A DNA stretch of 64,000 nt, taken from assembly GCF_900091575.1 (NCBI RefSeq), contig NZ_FMCR01000001.1, positions 62,001 through 126,000 on the forward strand, given 5' to 3'. The DNA comes from Micromonospora saelicesensis (GTDB lineage Bacteria > Actinomycetota > Actinomycetes > Mycobacteriales > Micromonosporaceae). The first letter of the stretch is position 1, and each line of letters starts with the position of its first letter. Positions 44,150 to 53,032 of this stretch are shown here, piece after piece. The position numbers and the translations under genes are program-made. The notes under the pieces were generated by a model. It was not told the DNA's origin, did no database searches, and saw only the letters and a program-made list of their open reading frames with translations.

Positions 44150-46573
44150 TCAGCGAGACGCTGAGGGAAACTCCTCGAAGTACGCCTCGACCCGCTCGGC
44201 CGTCGCCGGCCGGGCCAGCGCGAACCCCTGCCCGTACCGGCAGCCACCCCGGCGCGCCCCCTCGACCTGGGTCGACGACTCCAACTCCTCGGCGACGATC
44301 TCGACGCCCAACCGCTCGCCCACGTTGACCACCACGTCGATCAGCGGCGGTTGCCCGTCCGGCCGTGCGCCCACCAACTCCGGGCCCACCTTGAGCAGGT
44401 CGATCGGCAGGCGGCGAAGCTGGGCCAGTGAGGCGTGCTCGGCCCGGAAGTCGTCCAACGCGGTGCGTACGCCCAACGACCGGAGTCCGGCCAGCCGAGC
44501 CACCACCGTCGACAGATCACCGGCGACCCTCGGCTCGCTCACCTCCACCACCAGCCGCTCCGGTGGCACCCCGTACGCGGCCAGCACGGCAGCGAGCCGC
44601 TGGACGAAGTCGGGAGTGGTCAGCTCCCGGGTGGTGACGTTGACCGCCATCCACAGCTCCCGCACACCCACCGACCAGTCGGACAACTGCCGGCAGGCCC
44701 GGTCCAGCACCCACCATTCCAACTCGCCGACCAGGTCCAGGTCCTCGGCGACCGGCAGCAACTCGGCCGGAAGCACAGTGCCGAGCACCGGGCTGCGCCA
44801 CCGCAGCAGCGCCTCCGCGCCCACCGGCTGCCCGTCGGCCAGGTCGACCACGGGCTGGTAGACGAGGTCCAGTTCGCCGCGCGCCACCGCACCGGGCAGC
44901 TCGCGTTCCAGGTCGAGCCGGCGCACCAGCTGTTCCTCCAGGAACGCGTCGTACCACTCCACCCGGTCCCGGCCCAGCTGCACGGCCCGTCGTCTCGCCA
45001 GCTCGGCCTGCCGGAGCACGTCCGCCGGCCCGGCGCCGCTCACCTCGGCCAGCCCGATGCTCGTCTGCACGCGCAGCATCGCGCCGGCCAGCCGGTAGGG
45101 CGGGCTGAGCGCGCTCAACAGTCGGGTGCCCAGCGCGTACGCCAGCACCGGCCCGGCGGCGGTGACCACCGCGAAGCCGGTACCCGTGCACCCGGTGACC
45201 AGGTCGTCGGGGGCGATGACCGCGCGGGCCCGGTGCACCGCCTCGGCCAGCACGTCCTCCCGGGCCGTCGGGCCGAACCCCTCGGTGCCGTGCAGGTCCA
45301 CCAGCAGCAGCGCGCCGGCCGGCGCCGGAACGTCGCCGATCGCGGCCAGGGCGTCCAGCAGGGCAGCCCGGTCGCCGGGAGTGCCGCTCGCCGCCGCCGG
45401 TGGCCGGTCGAGCCCCGACCACGCGGAACTGTGATCAGGCGACCAGGTCGAGCCGGCACCGATCGCGGTCGCCGCTCCCTCCCCGACGCCGAGGGCTCGC
45501 TCGGGCGGCGGCTCCGGCGTGCCCGGCCAGCGGCCCGGGGCCGCACGGCGGTGCCGCAGCGAACGGCCGGCCGGTCGCCGGTGAGCGGCCCGCCGAACGG
45601 ACGTGGACACGTCACCGGCGCGCAGCAGCTCGCGCAGCACCAGGGGCGGCACCGCCGCCAGGGCCAACAGCACGCTCGTCCGATCCGGTGCGCGGCCGGC
45701 TCCCAGGTGCAGACCCGATGCCAGCAGCAGCACCGCCGCGGGGAGCACCGACCGGGGCCAGGCCGCGGCGACCGGCTCCACCGACTCCCTGTCGTCCGCC
45801 GCATCCGCCGCGCCGACCGCGACGAGCAACATCCCGAACACCAACGGGGGTACGGCCAGCAGGGCCACCCGGCCGGCCGGCGCGGACGGCAACGTGGCCA
45901 GCAGCACCAGCCCGCCCACTGTGAGCAGGACGCCGCCCCGGCAGAGCGCCGCACCCGAGCGCCGACGTGGCCCCGCGAACGCGTTCAACGCGGCCATGCC
46001 CAACCCGCCGAGCGTCAACGCGGCGACCAGCCGAACCGGGACAGGCAGGCCGTCGGAGGGCAGCAGCAACCAGCCGGCGAGGGCCAGACCGAGGGCCGGG
46101 CCGGTCGACTCGACCAGCCACCGCAACCGGACCGGGGCCGCCGGCCGCGATCGGCCGGGGAGCCGGTACAGACCGGCCGCCGAGAGGGCCGCGACGACCA
46201 GCGACCCGATCAGCACGGCGAGGGTGTGCCCGATGCCGACCAGGGGCAGCACGACGGCGGTGAGACCCGCCGCCACCACCGCCGCGTCGAGGAGCACGCC
46301 CGCCGCACGCGGTGTCGGATCGGTGCCGCGTCGGGAGGCCAGCCGGGACAGTCGCAGCCCGGCGAGCGTGGCACCGGCACCGGCGGCCAGCGCGATCACC
46401 ACCGAGGGCGGGACCAGGTCGACGGAACCGGCGAGGAGGAGCAGCGCCACCGCCACGGACGTGGCGGCCTCCGGTGCCGCACGGCGGGGGACGAGGATGC
46501 GGAACGGGTACGCGAGGAGCACGGCGGTCGCCTTCGTGAGGGGGCACGGGGGCGGTGCGGCGGTGCGGGACAT
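44150..46573 (-). CDS. Membrane protein with degenerate GGDEF and EAL domains
   Basis: 807 residues from an ATG at 46573. About ten membrane helices occupy 1-320, followed by a Pro/Arg-rich linker (about 325-400). The GGDEF-like domain has lost its active site: GTGF (464-467) stands where GGDEF should be. The EAL domain keeps EAL (587-589), AVNVTTREL and LDDF. Loop 6 reads LDDFRAEHASL instead of DDFGTGYSS, the later motif is DLLKVG instead of LKID, and VAEEL replaces AEGV. Diguanylate cyclase activity is very unlikely and phosphodiesterase activity doubtful, so it may be a c-di-GMP-binding receptor or an interaction module. Confidence 0.8.
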   Translation of the reverse strand: MSRTAAPPPCPLTKATAVLLAYPFRILVPRRAAPEAATSVAVALLLLAGSVDLVPPSVVIALAAGAGATLAGLRLSRLASRRGTDPTPRAAGVLLDAAVVAAGLTAVVLPLVGIGHTLAVLIGSLVVAALSAAGLYRLPGRSRPAAPVRLRWLVESTGPALGLALAGWLLLPSDGLPVPVRLVAALTLGGLGMAALNAFAGPRRRSGAALCRGGVLLTVGGLVLLATLPSAPAGRVALLAVPPLVFGMLLVAVGAADAADDRESVEPVAAAWPRSVLPAAVLLLASGLHLGAGRAPDRTSVLLALAAVPPLVLRELLRAGDVSTSVRRAAHRRPAGRSLRHRRAAPGRWPGTPEPPPERALGVGEGAATAIGAGSTWSPDHSSAWSGLDRPPAAASGTPGDRAALLDALAAIGDVPAPAGALLLVDLHGTEGFGPTAREDVLAEAVHRARAVIAPDDLVTGCTGTGFAVVTAAGPVLAYALGTRLLSALSPPYRLAGAMLRVQTSIGLAEVSGAGPADVLRQAELARRRAVQLGRDRVEWYDAFLEEQLVRRLDLERELPGAVARGELDLVYQPVVDLADGQPVGAEALLRWRSPVLGTVLPAELLPVAEDLDLVGELEWWVLDRACRQLSDWSVGVRELWMAVNVTTRELTTPDFVQRLAAVLAAYGVPPERLVVEVSEPRVAGDLSTVVARLAGLRSLGVRTALDDFRAEHASLAQLRRLPIDLLKVGPELVGARPDGQPPLIDVVVNVGERLGVEIVAEELESSTQVEGARRGGCRYGQGFALARPATAERVEAYFEEFPSASR

Positions 46574-46739
46574 CGGACGTTGCGAGTCCGCTACCCACGA
46601 TTGGCAACGATGGACGGCCGAATTGGTTACTTGCCGGTCACTCAGGGGAGACAACGACCTGTGTCACTGTACGGCGTGCCGCACGCTGCCGGCACCGCCC
46701 GCCGCGAGCCGAAACAACCCGGAGTGGGATCATCGGAGG

Positions 46740-47132
46740 GTGAGTAAGCCCGACACGGTCCGCTTCCGGTACAACCAAGCCATCCTGGTGGCCGCGATCA
46801 TCGCCTTCGTCGGCGCCCTGCCGCTGGCCAACGCCCGGGACTACCTGCTGCCGGTGCTGCTCGTCCCGCTCGCCGTCGCGGTGTGGGCCTGGCGGGCCGG
46901 CACCGACGCCGACGCGCGGGAGCTGCGCATCCGGGCGCTGGTCGGGCAGCGTCGGATCGACTGGGACCAGGTCCTCGAGCTGACCACCGACCAGCGCGGG
47001 CGCGCGGTGGCCCGGCTCGACGACGGCCGCCAGGTCACCCTGCCGGCCGTCCGTGGGACGGATCTGCCCCAACTGGTCGCGGCGACCGGCCAGTCGCTGC
47101 CGGACGCTCCGGCGGACACCCCCGGTCAGTAG
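46740..47132 (+). CDS. Small membrane protein with PH-like domain
   Basis: 130 residues from a GTG at 46740; GGAGG is directly adjacent, unusually close. Two membrane helices (about 13-30 and 35-52) are followed by a bacterial PH-like domain (ELRIRALVGQRRIDWDQVLE, then RAVARLDDGRQVTLPAV). This layout is frequent in actinobacteria; function unknown. Its last seven bases overlap the convergent dehydrogenase gene. Confidence 0.75.
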   Translation: MSKPDTVRFRYNQAILVAAIIAFVGALPLANARDYLLPVLLVPLAVAVWAWRAGTDADARELRIRALVGQRRIDWDQVLELTTDQRGRAVARLDDGRQVTLPAVRGTDLPQLVAATGQSLPDAPADTPGQ

Positions 47133-48052
47133 CCGTCGACCACCGTGTTGATCAGCGGTTGCCCGGTGGCGAACCGGCGTACCTGGTCGCCCACCAGCCG
47201 GTAGGCCCGTGGCAACAATCCGCGCACCGACCCGCCGACGTGCGGGGTGAGCAGGACGTTCGGCATGACCCAGAGCGGAGAGTCGGCGGGCAGCGGCTCC
47301 GGGTCGGTGACGTCCAGAGCCGCCGAGATCCGACCGGTGCCCAGCTCGGCGACGAGCGCCTCGGTGTGAGCCACCGGGCCCCGGGCGGCGTTGACCAGCA
47401 GCGCCCCGTCCGGCATCGCGGCCAGGAACGCCTTGTCGATCAGGCCACGGGTCTGGTCGGTGAGCGGTACCAGCACCACCACCACGTCCGCGTCGGGCAG
47501 CAGTCGGGGCAGCTCCTCGACGGCGTGCACCCCCTGCTCCGGGCGGGCCGTCCTGGCGACCAGGGTGAAGCTCACGTCGAACGGGGCGAGCCGTTCGCGC
47601 ACCGCGGCACCGATCGAGCCGGCGCCGATGATGAGCACCCGCTTACCGGTCAGCTCGTCGGTCGGGGTGTTCTCCGCGAACGTCCAACGCCGCTCGGCCT
47701 GCGCGCGGACGAACGCCGGGAACGCCCGCAGCTGGGTGAGGATCGCGGTGACGACCCACTCGGCGGTGGACGGGTCGTGCACGCCCCGGGCATCGCAGAG
47801 CGTCACAGCCGGCGGTGTCCGGCCCGCCCAGGCGTCCGCCCCGGCGGAGAGCAACTGCACCACGGCCAGGTCGGGCAGCTCCCGCAGCACCGTCGTCGCG
47901 TCCGAGCCGCCCAGGAACGGCGGCACCCAGAAGCGGACGTCGGCCGCCTCGGACGGCATCCGATCGGTGTGCTCGAAGACCTCCACTGTCACGTCCGCGG
48001 GCAGCTCGCCCAGGAGGTTCAGGCCGGCCTGGTGCGGAATCCATACCTTCAC
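47126..48052 (-). CDS. D-2-hydroxyacid dehydrogenase family protein
   Basis: 308 residues from a GTG at 48052. NAD-binding motif is GAGSIG. Catalytic residues follow the family pattern: Arg in VNAARGPV, Glu in DVTDPEPLP and His in LTPHVGGSV. It lacks the ASB and ACT domains of the serA product, so it is not the main phosphoglycerate dehydrogenase. It could act on glyoxylate, hydroxypyruvate or another 2-oxo acid; the substrate is not predictable here. Confidence 0.88.
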   Translation of the reverse strand: MKVWIPHQAGLNLLGELPADVTVEVFEHTDRMPSEAADVRFWVPPFLGGSDATTVLRELPDLAVVQLLSAGADAWAGRTPPAVTLCDARGVHDPSTAEWVVTAILTQLRAFPAFVRAQAERRWTFAENTPTDELTGKRVLIIGAGSIGAAVRERLAPFDVSFTLVARTARPEQGVHAVEELPRLLPDADVVVVLVPLTDQTRGLIDKAFLAAMPDGALLVNAARGPVAHTEALVAELGTGRISAALDVTDPEPLPADSPLWVMPNVLLTPHVGGSVRGLLPRAYRLVGDQVRRFATGQPLINTVVDGY

Positions 48053-48235
48053 GTCCGCCGACGATAGTCCCCGTCGCCACGGCTGGTGTGGGCACGGCGG
48101 GAACCGGCGTCCCGGGCGATGGCGCACGAGGCCGCAGCGGGCGAGACTCAGCACACCGAGGTTCAACCCGGACCCGCGCGAGGTATAAGGAAGGGTCGGA
48201 GGGCCGTCCGCCTCCGCCCGGCAGACAGGTGCACG

Positions 48236-50053
48236 ATGACCGACGGCTCCCCCGGCCCCGCCCGGCGTTCGATCGCGCCACCTCCGGTGCTCGGCGACCC
48301 GGAGCGGCTGCGCGCGCTCGCCGACACCGGGCTCGACGCCGTCCCGGACGAGGCGTTCGACCGGTTCGCGCGGCTGGTCAGTGACCTGCTGGACGTGCCG
48401 GTCGCGCTCGTCTCCCTGGTCTCCGCCGACCGGCAGTTCTTCCCCGGCGCGGTCGGGTTGCCGGAGCCCTGGTCGGAGCGCCGGCAGACACCGCTGAGCC
48501 ACTCGTTCTGTCAGCACGTGGTGGACATCGAGGTGCCGATGGTGCTGCCGGACGCCCGGCTCTACCCCCGCGTCCGGGACAACCTGGCCATCGACGACCT
48601 TGGCGTGGTCGCGTACGCCGGGATGCCGCTGACCGATCTCTCCGGCCGGGTGCTCGGCTCGCTCTGCGCCATCGACAGCAAGCCCCGCGCCTGGACGGCC
48701 GCGCAACTGCGGACCCTGGCCGACCTGGCCGCCGCCTGCTCGTCGGAGCTGCGACTGCGGATCGCGCTCGACGGTGCGCAGGAGGCCCGGCGGCGGGTCG
48801 TGCAGGCGCACGAGCGGCTGGAGCTGCTGGCCGGAGTGAGCGAGACGCTGGCCGGCACCCTGGACGTGGGCACCGCGCTGCGCCGGCTCGCCGCCACCAT
48901 GGTGCCGCTGCTCGCCGACTGGTGCCTGCTCACCCTGATCGGGCCGAACGGCCTGCCCCGCGAGGTGGTCTCGGTGCACCGGGACCCGGCCCGCGCGGCG
49001 GACGTCGACCGCTTCGGCGATCTGATGCGCACCGGGCTGAGCTCGGAGTCGAGCATCCGGGCGGTGCTCCGGACCGGTCAGCCCCGGCTCGGCAGCGTGG
49101 CGTCCCTGGCCGACGTGACGCGAGGCACCACCCACCCGGAGATGGCCTCCATCGCCAGTCGGCTGGGCATCGCCTCCTACCTGAGCGTGCCGGTGCGCGG
49201 CGTCGGCGGCACGGTGCTGGGGGCGATCACCCTCGTCAACGGCGGTCAACGTCAGCAGTTCGACGACCGCGACCTGCTCACCGCCGTCGACATCGGCCGC
49301 CGCGCCGGCCAGGCCGTCGGCAACAGCTCGATGTACGGCGAGCAACGGCACGTCGCCGAGGTCCTGCAACACAGCATGCTGCCCCGACTGCCGGTGGTGG
49401 CGGAGCTGGAGTTGGCGGCCCGCTACCAGCCGGCGGCCGACCGGGTCGAGGTGGGCGGCGACTGGTACGACGCCTTCGTGCAGCCCGACGGCGACGTGAT
49501 CGCGGCGATCGGGGACGTGGCCGGGCACGACATCGAGGCGGCGGCGACCATGGGCCAGCTACGCAACCTGGTGCGGGGCAACGCCTTCGGCCGGCCGGAC
49601 GCGGTCGGGTCACTGATGAGCAACCTGGATGGCGCCATCCGTGGCCTGCGGCTGCCGATCGCCGCCACCGCGACGCTGGTGCGCATCTGTCCGCAGCGCG
49701 CCGGTGTGCACGAGGTGACCTGGTCCAACGCCGGGCACCCGCCGGCCCTGGTGGTCCGGGTCGGCGGGGCGGTGGAAGCCCTGGAGGCGACGCCGGAGCC
49801 GCTGCTCGGCCTGGCCCGCCCGTCGCCCCGGAGCAGCCAGTCGACCATCCTGGCCACCGGCGACACCCTGCTGCTCTACACCGATGGGCTGATCGAACGA
49901 CGGGACCGCTCCATCGACGAGGGGTTGGCCGAGCTGGTGGGCCGGCTGACCGGCACCGACACGCTGCCCCTCGACGACCTGTGCGACCTGCTGGTCGCCT
50001 CGATCAGACACCGTGAGGACGACACCGCGCTGCTGGCCGTACGGGCTCGGTGA
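48236..50053 (+). CDS. SpoIIE-family protein phosphatase with two GAF domains
   Basis: 605 residues; ATG at 48236 with AGGTG upstream. Two GAF-like sensor domains (about 20-175 with SLVSADRQFFPGAVGLP, and about 195-365) precede a PP2C-type SpoIIE phosphatase (about 370-600) with metal-binding VGGDWYDAF, GDVAGHDIEAAATM and LLYTDGLIERR. No HATPase or membrane part is present. Such proteins usually dephosphorylate anti-anti-sigma factors in partner-switching cascades. No anti-sigma gene is adjacent, so the partner is unknown. The next gene follows after 92 bases and may have its own promoter. Confidence 0.92.
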   Translation: MTDGSPGPARRSIAPPPVLGDPERLRALADTGLDAVPDEAFDRFARLVSDLLDVPVALVSLVSADRQFFPGAVGLPEPWSERRQTPLSHSFCQHVVDIEVPMVLPDARLYPRVRDNLAIDDLGVVAYAGMPLTDLSGRVLGSLCAIDSKPRAWTAAQLRTLADLAAACSSELRLRIALDGAQEARRRVVQAHERLELLAGVSETLAGTLDVGTALRRLAATMVPLLADWCLLTLIGPNGLPREVVSVHRDPARAADVDRFGDLMRTGLSSESSIRAVLRTGQPRLGSVASLADVTRGTTHPEMASIASRLGIASYLSVPVRGVGGTVLGAITLVNGGQRQQFDDRDLLTAVDIGRRAGQAVGNSSMYGEQRHVAEVLQHSMLPRLPVVAELELAARYQPAADRVEVGGDWYDAFVQPDGDVIAAIGDVAGHDIEAAATMGQLRNLVRGNAFGRPDAVGSLMSNLDGAIRGLRLPIAATATLVRICPQRAGVHEVTWSNAGHPPALVVRVGGAVEALEATPEPLLGLARPSPRSSQSTILATGDTLLLYTDGLIERRDRSIDEGLAELVGRLTGTDTLPLDDLCDLLVASIRHREDDTALLAVRAR

Positions 50054-50145
50054 GTGGTCCACCGGGGATCATCGGGCGGGTCCATCGGCACCCGTTGCAT
50101 CTCGACGGGCCCAGCCGGGTCGCGCGGCGGGCTACCCTGGGCCGG

Positions 50146-51318
50146 GTGAGCGCCCGTCCCCCGTACCCTCGCATCCACCGCCTCCGGGTGGCCCTCGCGG
50201 CGTCCTGCGCGGCGCTGCTGTTCACCGCCGGTTGCAGCTTCGGCGAGCCGGAGCCCGACCCGGCCGGCGAACCGCCCAACCTGCCGACCCCCTCCGCGTC
50301 GGCGAGCCCCGGCGGTGCCGGCCAGCAGGCGGTGGCGACAGTGCTCGCCAAGGGTCTGCGGGTGCCGTGGGCGATCGCCTTCCTGCCGGAGGGCGGTGCG
50401 TTGGTCACCGAGCGGGACAACGGCCGGATCCTCCAGGTCGGGCCCGAGTCCGGGCCGGACGGGCTGCGGGTCCGCCCGGTGCAGACGATCCCCGACGTGG
50501 CGGCGGCGGGCGAGGGTGGCCTGCTCGGCATCGCCGTCTCCCCCGACTACGCCCGGGACCGGACGGTGTTCGTCTACTACACCACCGAGCAGGACAACCG
50601 GGTCGCCCGGCTGCAACTCGGCGGGCAGCCCACCCCGATCCTCACCGGCATCCCCAAAGCCAATGTGCACAACGGTGGTGGGCTGGGCTTCGGCCCGGAC
50701 AAGCAGCTCTACGTCAGCACTGGTGACGCCGGTCAGCGCCCCCTCTCCCAGGACGTGAAGAGCCTCGGCGGCAAGATCCTCCGGATCACCCCGGACGGCA
50801 AGCCCGCCGCCGGCAATCCGTACCCCAACTCCCCGGTGTGGTCCCTGGGGCACCGCAACGTCCAGGGTCTCGCCTGGGACGCCGCGAAGCGGATGTACGC
50901 CGTCGAGTTCGGCCAGAACACCTGGGACGAGATCAACCAGATCACCAAGGGCGGCAACTACGGGTGGCCGGAGGTCGAGGGCCAGGCCCGCGACAAGCGG
51001 TTCACCGACCCGATCGCGCAGTGGGCAACGTCGGACGCGTCCTGCTCCGGTCTGGCCGCCACGGACCGGCTGCTGGTCACCGGCTGTCTGCGCGGCAAGC
51101 GCCTCTGGGTGATGGAGCTGACCGACACCGGCACCCTGCTCGGTCAGCCCAGTGAGCTGCTCACCAACCGCTACGGTCGGCTGCGTGCGGTGGCCGCGGC
51201 ACCGGACGGCTCGCTCTGGGTGAGCACCTCCAACCACGACGGCCGGGGCGACCCGGCGGGCGACGATGACCGGCTCCTGCGGGTGGTCTTCGCGGGTGGT
51301 GACGGCGGACGCAGCTGA
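50146..51318 (+). CDS. PQQ-dependent sugar dehydrogenase-family lipoprotein
   Basis: 390 residues. GTG at 50146 is chosen because TACCCT lies eight bases upstream (leaderless pattern) and gives a clean lipoprotein signal peptide with lipobox TAGC (Cys30); the longer frame from 50050 does not. The mature part is a six-bladed beta-propeller of the glucose/sorbosone dehydrogenase family: PWAIAFLPEGGALVTER, GEGGLLGIAVSP, HNGGGLGFGPD, YVSTGD and SLGHRNVQGLAWD. Soluble members oxidise aldoses using PQQ; many actinobacterial members have unknown substrates. Confidence 0.88.
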   Translation: MSARPPYPRIHRLRVALAASCAALLFTAGCSFGEPEPDPAGEPPNLPTPSASASPGGAGQQAVATVLAKGLRVPWAIAFLPEGGALVTERDNGRILQVGPESGPDGLRVRPVQTIPDVAAAGEGGLLGIAVSPDYARDRTVFVYYTTEQDNRVARLQLGGQPTPILTGIPKANVHNGGGLGFGPDKQLYVSTGDAGQRPLSQDVKSLGGKILRITPDGKPAAGNPYPNSPVWSLGHRNVQGLAWDAAKRMYAVEFGQNTWDEINQITKGGNYGWPEVEGQARDKRFTDPIAQWATSDASCSGLAATDRLLVTGCLRGKRLWVMELTDTGTLLGQPSELLTNRYGRLRAVAAAPDGSLWVSTSNHDGRGDPAGDDDRLLRVVFAGGDGGRS

Positions 51319-51378
51319 TTGCGTCACCATCCGTTCAGGTTTGCCAAGATCTTCCGACGGGCAGGTCAGACTTTCAGC

Positions 51379-52983
51379 ATGGACGGGCAACGCGACGAGG
51401 GGCACGACGACGCCGACGACCGGGACGACCCGGTGACCGGCGACGACCGGCCGCGCCCGACGGGTTGGTGGGTCGGCGCGGCCGGACCACTGCGCCGCCT
51501 CGGGCTGATCGTCGCCGTCCTCGCCGTGGCCCTGGCCGGGGCGGTGCTCGGGGTGCTGGCCGGTGGCCAGGTGAGCACCGACATCGGCCCGTTCCGGGCC
51601 AATCTCAGCATCTCTCCCGCCCGGGACGGCGGCACCACCGTCGACATCCCGCCGCTCGGCGCGCTGCTGCTCGACAGCCACGACGGGCCCACCCATCTCA
51701 CCGTCCGGCTGGGCGCCCTCGACCAGGGGCGCACCGAGGCGCTGATCGACGATCCGGCCAGCATCAGCCGGGCCAGCCAGAGCGCCGTGGAGGACGTCCG
51801 CTCCGGGGTGATGCGCCTCGGCCTGCGTACCCTCGGCGCGTCGGTGCTTGTCACGTTGATCCTGGCCGGGCTGATCTTCCGCGACGTCCGGCGCACCGCC
51901 TGGGCGGGTGGGCTGGCGCTGCTGGTCACCGCCAGCAGCCTCGGCACGGCGGCGGCGACCCTCCGTCCGCAGGCCATCGAGGAACCGCGCTACGAGGGGC
52001 TGCTGGTCAACGCGCCGGCCATCGTCGGTGACGCCCGCCGGATCGCCAACGACTACACCAAGTACGCGGAGCAGTTGCAGCGCCTGGTTGGCAACGTCAG
52101 CCAGCTCTACACCACCGTCTCGGCGCTTCCGCTGTTGGAGCCGACCCCGGGCACGACCCGGGTGCTGCACGTCTCCGACATGCACCTCAACCCGACCGGC
52201 TGGCAGCTGATCCGGACGGTCGTGGAGCAGTTCGGCATCGACGTTGTCATCGACACCGGGGACATCACCGACTGGGGCAGCGAACCGGAAGCCTCCTTCG
52301 TCGCCTCGATCGGCCTGCTGAAGAAGCCGTACGTCTTCATCCGGGGCAACCACGACTCCGGCAAGACCGCTGCCGCGGTGGCCCGCCAGCCAAACGCGAT
52401 CGTGTTGAACAACACGACCACGACGGTCGCCGGGCTGACCATCGCCGGCATCGGCGACCCGCGCTTCACCCCGGACAAGAACACCTCCCCGGCCGGCAGC
52501 GGGTTGACCCAGCAGGTGGCCGACCAGGTGATCGGGGTCGGCAACCAACTTGCCGCGACGGTCCGCAGCTCACCGCGACCGGTCAACATCGCTCTCGTGC
52601 ACGACCCGGCGTCGGCCGGGCCGCTCGCCGGCACCTGCCCGCTGGTGCTGGCCGGGCACACCCACTCCCGGCAGGTCTCCGAGCTGCCGCAGGCGCCCGG
52701 GCAGCAGCGCACCACGCTGATGGTGGAGGGCTCCACGGGCGGCGCCGGGCTGCGCGGCCTGGAGGGTGAGAAGCCCACCCCGCTGTCGATGAGCGTGCTC
52801 TACTTCGACCAGCAGAAGCTGCTCCAGGCGTACGACACCATCACCGTCGGCGGCACCGGGCAGGCCCAGGTCAATCTGGAACGACGCCTGGTGGAGAACC
52901 CGGCCGCCGGTGTCCCCGCCACGCCCACTCCCACGCCGAGCGGCGGTGTCCCCACCACACCCACGCCCACGCCGACCGGCTGA
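51379..52983 (+). CDS. Membrane metallophosphoesterase
   Basis: 534 residues from ATG 51379. An acidic N-terminus is followed by a membrane segment (about 42-63), an extracytoplasmic region, further membrane segments (about 150-195) and a calcineurin-like phosphoesterase domain from about 255. The metal-binding motifs are complete: HVSDMHL, DTGDITD, RGNHDSG and AGHTHS. The C-terminus ends in Thr-Pro repeats. It is probably a surface phosphodiesterase or nucleotidase; substrate unknown. Confidence 0.87.
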   Translation: MDGQRDEGHDDADDRDDPVTGDDRPRPTGWWVGAAGPLRRLGLIVAVLAVALAGAVLGVLAGGQVSTDIGPFRANLSISPARDGGTTVDIPPLGALLLDSHDGPTHLTVRLGALDQGRTEALIDDPASISRASQSAVEDVRSGVMRLGLRTLGASVLVTLILAGLIFRDVRRTAWAGGLALLVTASSLGTAAATLRPQAIEEPRYEGLLVNAPAIVGDARRIANDYTKYAEQLQRLVGNVSQLYTTVSALPLLEPTPGTTRVLHVSDMHLNPTGWQLIRTVVEQFGIDVVIDTGDITDWGSEPEASFVASIGLLKKPYVFIRGNHDSGKTAAAVARQPNAIVLNNTTTTVAGLTIAGIGDPRFTPDKNTSPAGSGLTQQVADQVIGVGNQLAATVRSSPRPVNIALVHDPASAGPLAGTCPLVLAGHTHSRQVSELPQAPGQQRTTLMVEGSTGGAGLRGLEGEKPTPLSMSVLYFDQQKLLQAYDTITVGGTGQAQVNLERRLVENPAAGVPATPTPTPSGGVPTTPTPTPTG

Positions 52984-53032
52984 GCAGACGTCGACGCCCG
53001 CCAGCCCAGCGGACCGGCGGGCGGTCGACGGG

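Noticed and set aside
48086..48235. Upstream extension of the SpoIIE phosphatase gene to 48086
   Set aside because: The extension has no domain similarity; ATG 48236 has a ribosome-binding site and begins a standard GAF protein.
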